From CAVQBJ01 sp963819075 (GTDB lineage Bacteria; Actinomycetota; Thermoleophilia; Solirubrobacterales; Solirubrobacteraceae): a DNA stretch of 64,000 nt. The stretch covers positions 62,001 through 126,000 of the forward strand of contig CAWFUP010000008.1 of NCBI GenBank assembly GCA_963819075.1, written 5' to 3'. Shown piece after piece: positions 50,811 to 59,657 of the stretch. The translations under genes were made by a program, and so were the position numbers. The notes below the pieces were generated by a model. The model was not told the DNA's origin, did not search any database, and saw only the letters and a list, made by a program, of their open reading frames with translations. How positions within the stretch are numbered: position 1 is the first letter of the stretch; each line of letters starts with the position of its first letter.

Positions 50811-53723
50811 TCACTTGAGCGGGACCTGCCGCGTCGTCGTCTTCCCTGCGGTCTCGGAGATGACCAGCTCGACGCCCTTGTGCTTGCGTATCGCGGCGAT
50901 ACCGGCTCCGTTCAGGCGCAGCGTGACCGTCTCCTGCTTGCCTCCGGAAAGGGTGATCGAGCGCTCCGCGAACACCGTCGGGTGCCTGCCCTTGCCGCTC
51001 TGGACGAGCTCCACGAGGACCTTGCAGTGCTTGGAGCGCGCTCCGCCGCAGGCGATGTCCACCGTCTCGCTGCTGCCCTTCGACTTCGCCGAGCGGATCG
51101 TCACCGTGCCCACGTTGGCGGGGACGTGCGAGGTCGTCCCGAGAACGCCGCTGGTCGACGTCGTGGTGGTCGTCGTGTTGTTCGTCGTGACCCCACTCGA
51201 ACTCGACGTGGTGGCCGACGAGGTACTGGTGGTCGAGGTGGCTGGCGGCGCGGTGACCGTGACCGTGAACGACGCCGAGCCGGTGAGGCCCGCCTTGTCG
51301 GTGACCGTGCAGTTGACGGGCGTCGTCCCCACGGGGAAGGTCGACCCGGACGGTGGCGAGCAACTCGGCGTGATTGCACCGTCGACGAGGTCGGACGCAG
51401 TCGCGGAGTAGTTGACGACGGCGCCGCTGGCGTTCGCCGCCTGCACGGTCATCGCAGCGGGAACGCTGACGACCGGCTTGGCCGTGTCGATCACCGTCAC
51501 CGTGAACGACGCCGTGCCCGAGCCATGAGGCCCCGTGTAGTAAGCGTCGGTGAACGAGCACATCACCGTGCTCGTACCGACGGGGAAGGTCGACCCGGAC
51601 TTCGGTGTGCAGGTCCCCAGGGCGAAACCGCCCACCACCGGAGCGCTCGCCTGGACGTTGGTGTAGCTGACGACACCGCCGCTCGGCCCAGTGGCCGTCC
51701 CCATGGTGCCGCTCGCCGTCAACACGGGGATATCGGTGACCGTGATGGTGAACGTCACTGGAGTCGCGGCGTTGTTGTGGCTGTCCTTGGCCGTGCAGGT
51801 CACCTTCGTCGTGCCGATCGCGAAGGTCGACCCGGACGCCGGCGTGCAGCTCGGCGTGATCGAACCGTCAACGAGGTCGGTCGCCGACGCGGTATAGGTG
51901 ACGGCGGCACCCCCCGGGCCCGTTGCCGCCGCGGAGATGTCAGAGATCGGCGCGATCACCGGCGCCGTGAGATCGGTAACGATCACGTTGAACGACACCG
52001 GCGCAGCGGGATTGCCGGCCTTGTCGCTGGCGCTGCACGTCACCTTCGTCGTGCCGACCGGGAACGTCGTGCCGGACGGGGCCGGCCCGGACGAGTCGGT
52101 GCAGGTCACCGCGGCAGTCCCGTCGACGTTGTCGGTCGCCGTCGCGCTGTACGTGACCACAGCGCCCGACGGCCCGGTGGCCGGCTGCGTGACATCGCCG
52201 ATCGGCTGGATCGTCGGCGGTGTGACGTCCTTGACGGTGACGTTGAAGGTCTTTGTGCCCACGTTGCCGACCGAGTCGGTTGAGGTGCAGGTGACGGGGG
52301 TCGTGGTGATCGCGAAGAGGGTCCCAGAGGCGGGCGCGCAGTTCACAGCGTCCTGATTGGTGCCGTCGTTGGCGTCGGTTACCGTGGTAGTGAAGGTGAC
52401 GTTCGCTCCATTGGCCGTCTGAGCCGGGACCGGGTCGGGGATCGCGGAGATCGAGATCACCGGCGGTGCGTTGGAGACCATCTTGACGGTCACGTTGAAC
52501 GAGCCCGCGCCCTTGTTGCCGAAGGCATCCTTGCCGGTGCAGTTGACCGTCGTGGTGCCGATCGGGAAGGTGTCGGACTCGGTTGCGCCCGACTGAGTGC
52601 CGGTCGGCGTCTGGCACATGCTCCTCACCGGCGAACTGCTGTCCGTCCAGGTCGGCATGAACGAGACCGTCGTCCCGCCCGCGTTGGGCGTCTTGGCCGT
52701 CACGTCCTGGGTGGTGAACACGGGCGTCACCTTCGCCGTCTGCACCGCACCGATGTCACAGCCCGTGGCGGGACGCACGTAGCCGCGCTGGTCGGTCGTC
52801 GGACATTGTGCCCCGGTCGCGCCGCCGATCGCCGGACTGCCGCTCCCGGGCGCATAGGTCGGGGTCGAGCCGCCGTTCGTCGGCGACGCGTCCAGGGTGG
52901 TGAGGTTGAGCTTCGCCTTGCTGAGCGCGCCGACGCTGCAGCTACCGTCGCCGTCGATGCTCGTGACGCTGCTCGTCGCCGGCGCGAAGCAGTCCTTGGC
53001 CGTCGACACGCTCAGCTGGTTGAGGGCCACGATCGAGTTGACGAGCTTGAGGGTGGCACCGCTGTTGGCGATGCCGCCCGCCCCACTGTGGATGACGTCT
53101 GAGTTGACGAGGGTCAGCGTCCCATTGTCGATGATCCCCGTGTTGATCGCGTCGGCGACCGTCGAGTTTGTCAGGGTCGCGGAGCCCCCCGGACCGATGG
53201 AGATCGCGCCGTTGTTGCCCTGGGCGGTCAGGCCCGTGGCGTCGAGCGTTCCGAGGTCGTTGATGGCCGGAAAGGCCGTGGCGCCGCCGCCCGCGCTCGA
53301 GACGACGACGTTCTCGAAGCTCGCCGTCACCCCGGCCTCGATCTGGACCACCGTCCCGAAGGCCGGCTGAATCTGATTTCCGGACACGTCGGCCTGAGGC
53401 GTGATGACGTTCGGCGTCGGGGTCGGTCCCTGGATCGTGACGCCCTTCGGGTTGGTCAGATCGAGCAGGCTCATCGGCGAGTAGTTCCCGCTCGCGAGCA
53501 CGACCGTATTCGCCGCGGCCACGTTCTCGTCCGCGGCCTCGACCGCGAAGCTCAGCGTGCACGGCGCCGTCAGCGAGCAAGGCAGCTTCGCGGCGGTGGC
53601 GCTGGGCGTCGTGTAGTACGTGTCCGCGCTGGCCGCCGCCACGCTCAGCGTCAGCCCCATGAGCAGTGCGATCGCTGCCGCAGCGACCATTCGACCGAAC
53701 GACAGCTCAATCTGTTGCCTCAT
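50811..53723 (-). CDS. Large secreted choice-of-anchor Q / HYR-repeat surface protein
   Basis: 970 residues; ATG 53723 with AGGAG. After a signal peptide (1-35) comes a right-handed beta-helix-like region to about 330, ending in the choice-of-anchor Q signature TDQRGYVRPATGCDIGAVQT. Six HYR modules follow (about 85 residues each, for example GTTKVTCSASDKAGN and GSTFPVGTTPVNCTVTDKAG), each with a paired Cys pattern. The C-terminus (VDIACGGARSKHCKVLVELV) is basic and unlike its paralogue at 56922. It is predicted to be an extended cell-surface fibre. Its N-terminal region is strongly similar to the 56922 protein. Confidence 0.85.
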   Translation of the reverse strand: MRQQIELSFGRMVAAAAIALLMGLTLSVAAASADTYYTTPSATAAKLPCSLTAPCTLSFAVEAADENVAAANTVVLASGNYSPMSLLDLTNPKGVTIQGPTPTPNVITPQADVSGNQIQPAFGTVVQIEAGVTASFENVVVSSAGGGATAFPAINDLGTLDATGLTAQGNNGAISIGPGGSATLTNSTVADAINTGIIDNGTLTLVNSDVIHSGAGGIANSGATLKLVNSIVALNQLSVSTAKDCFAPATSSVTSIDGDGSCSVGALSKAKLNLTTLDASPTNGGSTPTYAPGSGSPAIGGATGAQCPTTDQRGYVRPATGCDIGAVQTAKVTPVFTTQDVTAKTPNAGGTTVSFMPTWTDSSSPVRSMCQTPTGTQSGATESDTFPIGTTTVNCTGKDAFGNKGAGSFNVTVKMVSNAPPVISISAIPDPVPAQTANGANVTFTTTVTDANDGTNQDAVNCAPASGTLFAITTTPVTCTSTDSVGNVGTKTFNVTVKDVTPPTIQPIGDVTQPATGPSGAVVTYSATATDNVDGTAAVTCTDSSGPAPSGTTFPVGTTKVTCSASDKAGNPAAPVSFNVIVTDLTAPVIAPISDISAAATGPGGAAVTYTASATDLVDGSITPSCTPASGSTFAIGTTKVTCTAKDSHNNAATPVTFTITVTDIPVLTASGTMGTATGPSGGVVSYTNVQASAPVVGGFALGTCTPKSGSTFPVGTSTVMCSFTDAYYTGPHGSGTASFTVTVIDTAKPVVSVPAAMTVQAANASGAVVNYSATASDLVDGAITPSCSPPSGSTFPVGTTPVNCTVTDKAGLTGSASFTVTVTAPPATSTTSTSSATTSSSSGVTTNNTTTTTTSTSGVLGTTSHVPANVGTVTIRSAKSKGSSETVDIACGGARSKHCKVLVELVQSGKGRHPTVFAERSITLSGGKQETVTLRLNGAGIAAIRKHKGVELVISETAGKTTTRQVPLK

Positions 53724-53851
53724 GGGTCTCCTAGCTGGGTGATGGCGGTTTGTCGGGCGCGGCTTGGCCACGCACCACGTCCCTGAGTTCCTCCTCGGGG
53801 CGCGCAGTATCGTCAACCGCCCGAAGGCCCGCAAGGAGGGGTTACAGACTC

Positions 53852-53933
53852 GTCACATGAACGTCAACAGACTGTGAAATGCACGCAAACGCTCATTACG
53901 CGTTTGTCACACAAATATCAACGCACTGTAAAG
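53852..53933. promoter_or_regulatory. Degenerate direct repeats and dyad upstream of the HYR gene
   Basis: The pattern GTCAC-n7-TCAAC-n2-ACTGT-n-AA occurs at 53852-53879 and again at 53906-53933, 54 bp apart. Between them CAAACGC and GCGTTTG form a 7-bp dyad (53886-53906). This AT-richer stretch lies upstream of the 53723 start and runs into the stop of the next gene. It looks like a repeated binding site plus a hairpin. Confidence 0.45.
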
Positions 53934-54682
53934 CCCTGCCGGACCGTGCCGACGCTGCGACCGGCCTCCATGATCGCGCCCGACAGCGTGTAGTGGCCCG
54001 CCGGGAGCGAGCCGTCTAGCGACAGCACGGGGAGGTCGACCGTCGCCCCGGGCAGGATCTTGATTGGGGCCAGTCCGCCGTTGGCCGCGCCCCGCGACCC
54101 CCTCACGTACATCGTTCCGCCGGGCGTGGCCAGCGTGTTTCCGGTGTTGGTGATGGCCAGCGCCACGGCCCCGTGCGCGTGGTTGCCGCTGACGACCACG
54201 CGTCCGAGGCGGGCGCCATAGCGAGGGTGCACCGGATCGAGGCGCAGCGAGCCGACGAGCCGGTACTCGAACGTGATGTGGTTGGGAGCGTGGCTCGGAT
54301 GGGCGGGCACTGCCATCGCGTCGACGTTGGCATACACCGAGCCCGACCCCGGAAGCTTCACGAGCGCCAGCGACACGGGCTCCGAGGCCCCGTTTGCGAG
54401 CGTGAAGTTGTTCACATTCGGCTTCACGGCGGCGCTGACCGCGCGCTGGTTGGGCGAGTCGACGCCGGCCGCGGACTGCATCCACGGGCGCACGACGACG
54501 CTCACCTTCATCGCCTGCCCGGATGAGTTCGAGACGGTCACGGTACCCACGGTGCCGAGCTTCGCGTGAGTCTCGATGAGCGGTGGCGATAGCGACACGC
54601 CGTTGCCGCCGACGGCGAGAGCCGGCACGGCGCCGAGCGCCGCGACGGGCAGCAGCAGGACAAGCGAACGGCGATACCTCAT
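53918..54682 (-). CDS. Secreted two-Ig-domain protein, chaperone/DUF916-like
   Basis: 254 residues; ATG 54682 after GGAGGAA. Signal peptide at 1-23. The first domain starts SLSPPLIETHAKLGTVGTVT followed by VSNSSGQAMKVSVVVRPW, the layout of the first Ig-like domain in pilus chaperones and in the DUF916 partners of WxL proteins. The second (RLGRVVVSGNHAHGAVALAI, LPVLSLDGSLPAGHYTLSGA) is another Ig-like sandwich. There is no C-terminal membrane helix, which DUF916 proteins normally have. It is last in a three-gene operon of secreted proteins. Confidence 0.65.
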   Translation of the reverse strand: MRYRRSLVLLLPVAALGAVPALAVGGNGVSLSPPLIETHAKLGTVGTVTVSNSSGQAMKVSVVVRPWMQSAAGVDSPNQRAVSAAVKPNVNNFTLANGASEPVSLALVKLPGSGSVYANVDAMAVPAHPSHAPNHITFEYRLVGSLRLDPVHPRYGARLGRVVVSGNHAHGAVALAITNTGNTLATPGGTMYVRGSRGAANGGLAPIKILPGATVDLPVLSLDGSLPAGHYTLSGAIMEAGRSVGTVRQGFTVR

Positions 54683-54743
54683 AGGGATTCCTCCAGTTGG
54701 CCGCGGCAGGGGTCTCAGCGTCGCCCCGGGGCGTGTCGCAAGC

Positions 54744-55268
54744 TCACGGCGTGTCAGTTGAGATGGTGATGAGGACGGTCTTCTGGAGCGAAGCGCTGAT
54801 CGAGCCGCCCCGCAGGCGCTGGTCGAGGACGACGGTCGCGGGCGCCAGCGAGACGGGCCCGTTCCAGGTCTTGAGCAGTGGATCCGCCGGACCGTCGAGC
54901 GGTTGCGAAGCCGAACCGGCAACGCTGGCGACGAGCGGCGCCACCAGCAGCCGACCGCCGTCGTGCAGGTGCCCGTGGGCCGGACCGCCGGAGTCCTCGC
55001 CGTCGGCGATGCTCAGACGAACCTGATCGACGGTGGAGCTGACTTCGACGGGCACGCGCAGCTGGTACTCGTTGGCGCCGACTCGGACGAAGCCGCTCGG
55101 CGTTCCGATCGACAGCGCGATGAGGCTCGGCACCGCTCCGCCGACCTGCTGCTGGGCGCGCGCCGCCGAGCCCGCGATGGTCACCGCTCCCACAGCCGCG
55201 GGCACGAGCGCCAGCAGCGTCGAGATGCGGGTGTTCAGGCCTGTCGTTCGGCGGTCGGCGCGCTTCAC
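54744..55268 (-). CDS. Secreted stand-alone copy of the surface-protein C-terminal domain
   Basis: 174 residues from GTG 55268. Signal peptide at about 1-38. The mature domain (PSLIALSIGTPSGFVRVGAN, VDQVRLSIADGEDSGGPAHG, GPVSLAPATVVLDQRL, KTVLITISTDTP) can be aligned by eye, element by element, with the last about 170 residues of the 56922 protein (LSLTAPALCDFGVFQVGLAK, NATLNIQDTG, GHLIN, QTVLLSLTTTA). It starts 4 bp after the stop of the preceding gene, so the two are coupled. Confidence 0.65.
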   Translation of the reverse strand: MKRADRRTTGLNTRISTLLALVPAAVGAVTIAGSAARAQQQVGGAVPSLIALSIGTPSGFVRVGANEYQLRVPVEVSSTVDQVRLSIADGEDSGGPAHGHLHDGGRLLVAPLVASVAGSASQPLDGPADPLLKTWNGPVSLAPATVVLDQRLRGGSISASLQKTVLITISTDTP

Positions 55269-55272
55269 GCCG

Positions 55273-56835
55273 CTAACGATTAGGGGTCAGCAGGCCCTTG
55301 ACGTTACGATTTGGTGTAACGCGAACGTAAACGTGCGGGGTGACGATCACGAGGATTCGTACGAGCGTGTGCGAAGACGGAGCTCCGTAGCGGAACTCGA
55401 TCGTGCGGGTGCTGTGCGGATGCAGAAGCACGCGGAAGAGGCCGTGCCGGTACGTGGCGGCTCCCGTGCGGTCCACGGTGCGCAGCCGGATGTGCGTCCT
55501 CGTACGGGTCCGGCGCCCGCTCCTGACGCGCGCCGTCACGCGCGTGGCGATGAGGCTGTCGATGTCGACGACGGAATTATCGGGCGCGCCTACGCGGCGG
55601 CCGTTGCGCACGCAGGTCAGCCGCCCTTGAAACAGGTAGCGGGTCCCCTGCCACAGCACCGCGACGCCGTGGTGGCTGATCCGCATCGGGCGGCCGATGA
55701 GGGCCGCACTCAGACGCGGGGACCGACAGGCCTTCGACGAGCCAGCCCCCCCCGTCGACGAGCCGCCAACGCCCGATGTGGACCCTCCCACCCCGCCCAC
55801 CGGCACCGGCGTCCCGCCGCTGCCGAGCGACACGAGCGCGAACGAGCTGCCGATCGTCGGATGGTTGAGCACGTCAATCGTCTGGTCGACCGCGGTCGTC
55901 GTGTTTCCGGCGATGTCGGCCACGGTGACCGCGAGGCGGTGGGGTCCATCCGGCACGCTGTCCGTGCTCACGGGCAGCGCTACCGACGTCACCGACGCGG
56001 GGCAGTCCTGGCTCAGGGTGAGGTTGAGCCCGGGGCCGTTCGAGGGGAGAGGAGCGCAGCTCGTGCCGCCGAAGCTGGCGGTGGCCACGGTGTGCCCGTC
56101 GAGCGTCACCGTCGCGCTGGCCAGGCCGAGTCCCGGGTCGGTGGCGGTGACCCGCAGCCCCAGCGCGCCCGAGGCCGGATCGCTGATGCCGCTCACCGCC
56201 GCGGCGGGCGGCGCGGAGTCGTTCACGGACAGCGTGAGGGCCGAGAGCTCGAGCCCCACGGCTCCCGAGCTCGGCTCGACGCAAGTGGTCTGCGGCGGCG
56301 GCGGCTCGGGGCCGCACATCACTCCGACGTGGACGGCCTGGCCCGAGGCGGCGAGCGTCGTGCTGCCCGTGAGCGGGGTGGCCTCGACGAGCGAGGCCGA
56401 CTCGACCACGCTCCCGTTGACGCTCGCCGTGTAGGCGAGCGGATCGTCGCTGAGCGTCGAGTCATCGACGGCGATCGTCGCCCGCTGCAGCCCGATCGCG
56501 GTCAGGGTCGTGCCGTTGGGGACCGCGACATCCCACCCCGCGCTCGAGCCGACCCGCGGATCGACCACCGAGGGCTGAAAGGTCGCGAGCAGCCCGCCGT
56601 CGGAGACCGACGTCCCCGGGTCATCGCAGCCGCCCGAGTAGGTGGTCACCAGCCCGTCGCCCGACTGCGCCGTCGTCAGCGGAGCGCTCCCGAGCGGCTG
56701 TCCCTCGGGGCCGTGGCAGGCCCACAGCGTGACGGTGCCGGCGCGCGCTGGGAGCGCCAAGGCCAAGGTGGTCACGATGGCGAGGCCGAACGTGGCGAGT
56801 CCATTCGTCGGGATTGAGCTGGTGACGGAGAGCAT
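55273..56835 (-). CDS. Secreted multi-domain protein with Ig-like repeats
   Basis: 520 residues, ATG 56835. Signal peptide at 1-32. Residues about 33-200 form a cysteine-containing beta domain (TLWACHGPEG, GGCDDPGTS, HVGVMCGPEP). Residues about 200-330 look like an Ig-like module (PHRLAVTVADIAGNTTTAVD), then a Gly/Ser-rich linker. The last 150 residues are a basic beta domain (LWQGTRYLFQGRLTCVRNGR, VRSGRRTRTRTHIRLRTVDR). It is first of a three-gene operon with the proteins at 54744 and 53918. No enzyme motif is seen. Confidence 0.7.
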   Translation of the reverse strand: MLSVTSSIPTNGLATFGLAIVTTLALALPARAGTVTLWACHGPEGQPLGSAPLTTAQSGDGLVTTYSGGCDDPGTSVSDGGLLATFQPSVVDPRVGSSAGWDVAVPNGTTLTAIGLQRATIAVDDSTLSDDPLAYTASVNGSVVESASLVEATPLTGSTTLAASGQAVHVGVMCGPEPPPPQTTCVEPSSGAVGLELSALTLSVNDSAPPAAAVSGISDPASGALGLRVTATDPGLGLASATVTLDGHTVATASFGGTSCAPLPSNGPGLNLTLSQDCPASVTSVALPVSTDSVPDGPHRLAVTVADIAGNTTTAVDQTIDVLNHPTIGSSFALVSLGSGGTPVPVGGVGGSTSGVGGSSTGGAGSSKACRSPRLSAALIGRPMRISHHGVAVLWQGTRYLFQGRLTCVRNGRRVGAPDNSVVDIDSLIATRVTARVRSGRRTRTRTHIRLRTVDRTGAATYRHGLFRVLLHPHSTRTIEFRYGAPSSHTLVRILVIVTPHVYVRVTPNRNVKGLLTPNR

Positions 56836-56849
56836 CTACGAAACGGGAT

Positions 56850-56881
56850 GGAGCGCCGGGCGATCCTTCGCCCGGCGCTCC
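56850..56881 (-). terminator. Strong hairpin after the 56922 gene
   Basis: Perfect 14-bp arms GGAGCGCCGGGCGA/TCGCCCGGCGCTCC with a 4-nt loop lie 41 bp past the stop of the 56922 gene and just before the start of the next operon. Confidence 0.78.
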
Positions 56882-56921
56882 GCGCCCTTGCTGTCTTGTA
56901 GGGCTTCGGCTGCTGGTTAGC

Positions 56922-59159
56922 CTACGCCGTCGTCGTCAGCGACAGCAGCACCGTCTGGCTGTAGACCCCCTGTGTAGACGAGCCGGCGGCGCCAAGCACC
57001 TCGGTGGCGGCGATCGGCTGGCTGAACGTCAGCGCGACCGGATCGCCGGTCACCGGGGCGCTGTAGTTGAGGATCGGCGCAGCCGTGCCGGACAGCGTCG
57101 CCGCGGAGGTGGCCGTGCCGGTCGTGCTGGCCGCCACCACGCTGTCGGGTGACGTCAGCGCGAACGCCGGCGAGCCCGCCGTGTAGTGCGTGTTGATGAG
57201 GTGGCCCGGATCCGCGGTGCCGGTGTCCTGGATGTTCAGGGTGGCGTTCGGATCCGTGCTCGTGACGGTGGTCGCCGTCCCGCAGGTGTAGGTCTTCGCC
57301 AGACCAACCTGGAACACCCCGAAGTCGCAGAGCGCGGGGGCCGTCAGGCTCAGCTGACCCTGAACCTCCCCCTGGACCGTGCCCGTCTGCGACGAGCCGC
57401 TCAGCGCCGTGATGGTAACGGTGAACGTCTTCGTCGTGGTCAGGCTCTGCGTGTCCGTGGCCGAGCAGCTGACCGTCGTCGTCGTGCTGTCGCCCGCAGT
57501 CGCCGGAGCCGTGAACGCGCTGCCGGAGGCCGGCGTGCACGTCACCGTGTCCGTTCCATCGACGAGGTCGGTCGCCGAGGGCGCCGGACTGTAGGTGATG
57601 TTCACGCTGCCGCCCGCCGGGGCGAACTGCGAGATGTCAGCCGGCACCGTGATGACCGGCTTGCTCTGATCGGCGACGGTGACCGCGATGCTCGCGGTAC
57701 CCTTGAGACCGAGGCTGTTGGTGGCCGAGCAGGTGATCGTCGCCGGGGTGCTGCTGATCGGCAGGATCGAGCCCGACGTGAACGCCGTCGTGCCGTTCTC
57801 GCAGGTCACCACGTCAGACGTGCCGTCCGTCGCGTCGCTCGAGGTCGCGGTGAACGTGAACGGCGCGCCGCTGGCGCTCGTCGCCGGCAGGGTGATGCTC
57901 GCCTGGCCCGCCGTGCCACCGGCCGGCGTGATGGTCACCGTCGGGGGCGATCCCGCCGGCGCCTGCACCTGGAACGACCCGGTACCGGTGTTACCGTAGT
58001 AATCCTTCGCGGTGCAGTTGACCGTCGAAAGGCCCGAGAACACCGAACCTGAGGCCGGCGTGCACTTCTCGGTGCTTGTCTGGATCGGGAATCCGGCGGG
58101 CGCCCACGTCTGCGTGAAGGTGAACGCCGTCGGGCCCGTGCCGGTCACGGTCTGGGTGCCCGACGGGCTCGTCAGGGTGGGACCGGCGGTCGACGTCTGC
58201 ACGGCGCCGATGTCGCAGCCCGACACCGGACGCGTGTAGCCGCGCTGGTCGGTCAGCGGGCAATCGGCCGCCGTGGCCGCGCCGATCGCGGCCGTGGCCG
58301 GCTTGGGCGCGTACGTCGGCGTGGTCCCGCCGTTGGTGAGCGTCGCGGCCAGGCTGGTGAACTTCTCGGTCGCGTCCAGGCTGGCGAGCGGCGCTGCCAC
58401 ACCGCACGAGTTCGCAGCATCGCCATCGATGCTGGTGGTCACGCTCGTGGCGGCCGCGAAGCAGTCCTTGGCCGTAGTCACGGACTTGTTGTTGTCGACC
58501 ACGATCGAGTTGACGAGGTTCAGGGTGGCACCGCTGTTGGCGACACCGCCGGCACCGCTGTTGATGACGTCCGAGTTGGTGAGCGTCAGCGCGCCGTTGT
58601 CGATGACCCCGGTGTTGATCGCGTCGGCGACCGTCGAGTTGGTCAGCGTCGCCGTGCCCCCCGGCTCAACCGTGACCGGACCGTTGTTGCCCTGCGCGGT
58701 GAAGTCCACGCCGGTGAGCGTGCCGAAGTCGTCGAGGGCTCCGTCGGTGCTGCCGCCGGCAGACGAGACGACCACGTCCTGAAGCGTCACCTGCGCGCCC
58801 GAGGCGATCGAGAGCGCGGCGTTGAACGTCGGGACCACGGCCGCGCCGCTGATGTCGGCCTCCTGGCCGACAACGTTCGGCGTGGGCGCGGGGCCCTGGA
58901 TGGTGATCGGCACCTGCGTGTTGGTGATCGCGAGGGTCGCGGCGGGCGTGTACGTCCCCGGCGCGAGCGTGATCGTGTCCGTCCTGCCCGTGCCCGTGTC
59001 GGCATTGGCCGACGTGATCGCCGAGGCGAGCGAGGCCGTGTCCGTGGCGGTGTACGTCGTCGCACTGGCGACTGCGGTGAACGACAGAGCGCTGGTCACG
59101 GCCGCCGCGATTGCCGCGACGGACAGGGCAACCCGCGACCTGCATTGCTTGCCAATCAT
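56922..59159 (-). CDS. Secreted choice-of-anchor Q / HYR surface protein with WxL-like C-terminus
   Basis: 745 residues, ATG 59159. Signal peptide at 1-34. The beta-helix region to about 345 shares long runs with the 50811 protein (TATLTNSTVADAINTG, SGAGGVANSGAT) and ends in TDQRGYTRPVSGCDIGAVQT. Three HYR-like modules follow. The C-terminal about 175 residues form a separate domain (SLTAPALCDFGVFQVGLAKT, TATTVTSTDPNATLNIQDTG, GHLIN) also found as a stand-alone protein at 54744. This resembles, in plan, WxL-type anchoring domains, but the WxL motif itself is not seen. Confidence 0.82.
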   Translation of the reverse strand: MIGKQCRSRVALSVAAIAAAVTSALSFTAVASATTYTATDTASLASAITSANADTGTGRTDTITLAPGTYTPAATLAITNTQVPITIQGPAPTPNVVGQEADISGAAVVPTFNAALSIASGAQVTLQDVVVSSAGGSTDGALDDFGTLTGVDFTAQGNNGPVTVEPGGTATLTNSTVADAINTGVIDNGALTLTNSDVINSGAGGVANSGATLNLVNSIVVDNNKSVTTAKDCFAAATSVTTSIDGDAANSCGVAAPLASLDATEKFTSLAATLTNGGTTPTYAPKPATAAIGAATAADCPLTDQRGYTRPVSGCDIGAVQTSTAGPTLTSPSGTQTVTGTGPTAFTFTQTWAPAGFPIQTSTEKCTPASGSVFSGLSTVNCTAKDYYGNTGTGSFQVQAPAGSPPTVTITPAGGTAGQASITLPATSASGAPFTFTATSSDATDGTSDVVTCENGTTAFTSGSILPISSTPATITCSATNSLGLKGTASIAVTVADQSKPVITVPADISQFAPAGGSVNITYSPAPSATDLVDGTDTVTCTPASGSAFTAPATAGDSTTTTVSCSATDTQSLTTTKTFTVTITALSGSSQTGTVQGEVQGQLSLTAPALCDFGVFQVGLAKTYTCGTATTVTSTDPNATLNIQDTGTADPGHLINTHYTAGSPAFALTSPDSVVAASTTGTATSAATLSGTAAPILNYSAPVTGDPVALTFSQPIAATEVLGAAGSSTQGVYSQTVLLSLTTTA

Positions 59160-59291
59160 TGATACCCCCGGGTGGAGTGTTGTCATAAGCGGGAAAGCTG
59201 CGGTGAGCCGGCGGTGCGCCGCGTGCCGTCGGATAGCCCACAACGCGTGCCGGTCGCCGTTCTATCAACTGCCGCGCTCGCCGAGCGAAGG

Positions 59292-59320
59292 GTTCACGGC
59301 TTGATCACGCCGCTGTGAAC
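59292..59320. promoter_or_regulatory. Dyad in the divergent region before ftsH
   Basis: GTTCAC (59292-59297) and GTGAAC (59315-59320) form an inverted repeat, with GGC/GCC adding inner pairs. It lies in the 498-bp gap 59160-59657 between the divergent surface-protein and ftsH genes. The rest of that gap shows no gene or RNA; CGTTTACACGTTTC near 59407 is a second AT-rich patch that could be promoter sequence. Confidence 0.35.
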
Positions 59321-59657
59321 GGGTCGCTCACCTACACGTCGCCGGGATCGGTCCGGATGCAGTTCGTGGTGCCATCCCGTGCTCGCAACGCCGTCGACCA
59401 CGAGGCGTTTACACGTTTCTTTCACGGTGCCATCACCACTTGCCAACGGCGAACGGGCGGCGCCGCGGTGCCCGCGCCGTGCGACCGGCTCCGTCTCGCG
59501 CCTCCGCGGCCCGGTGCTTTCACCAAATCGCTACCTCGGTCCATGGCTCGTCCGCCAGACTGCCCGCCCAAGTACGCGCTCCCGTCGCGCGCCGCTGGTC
59601 GCTGCGCCCTCAGCAGCTCGGCCATTCGCCCGTCCAACCCCGAAATCCGAGGCGCCA

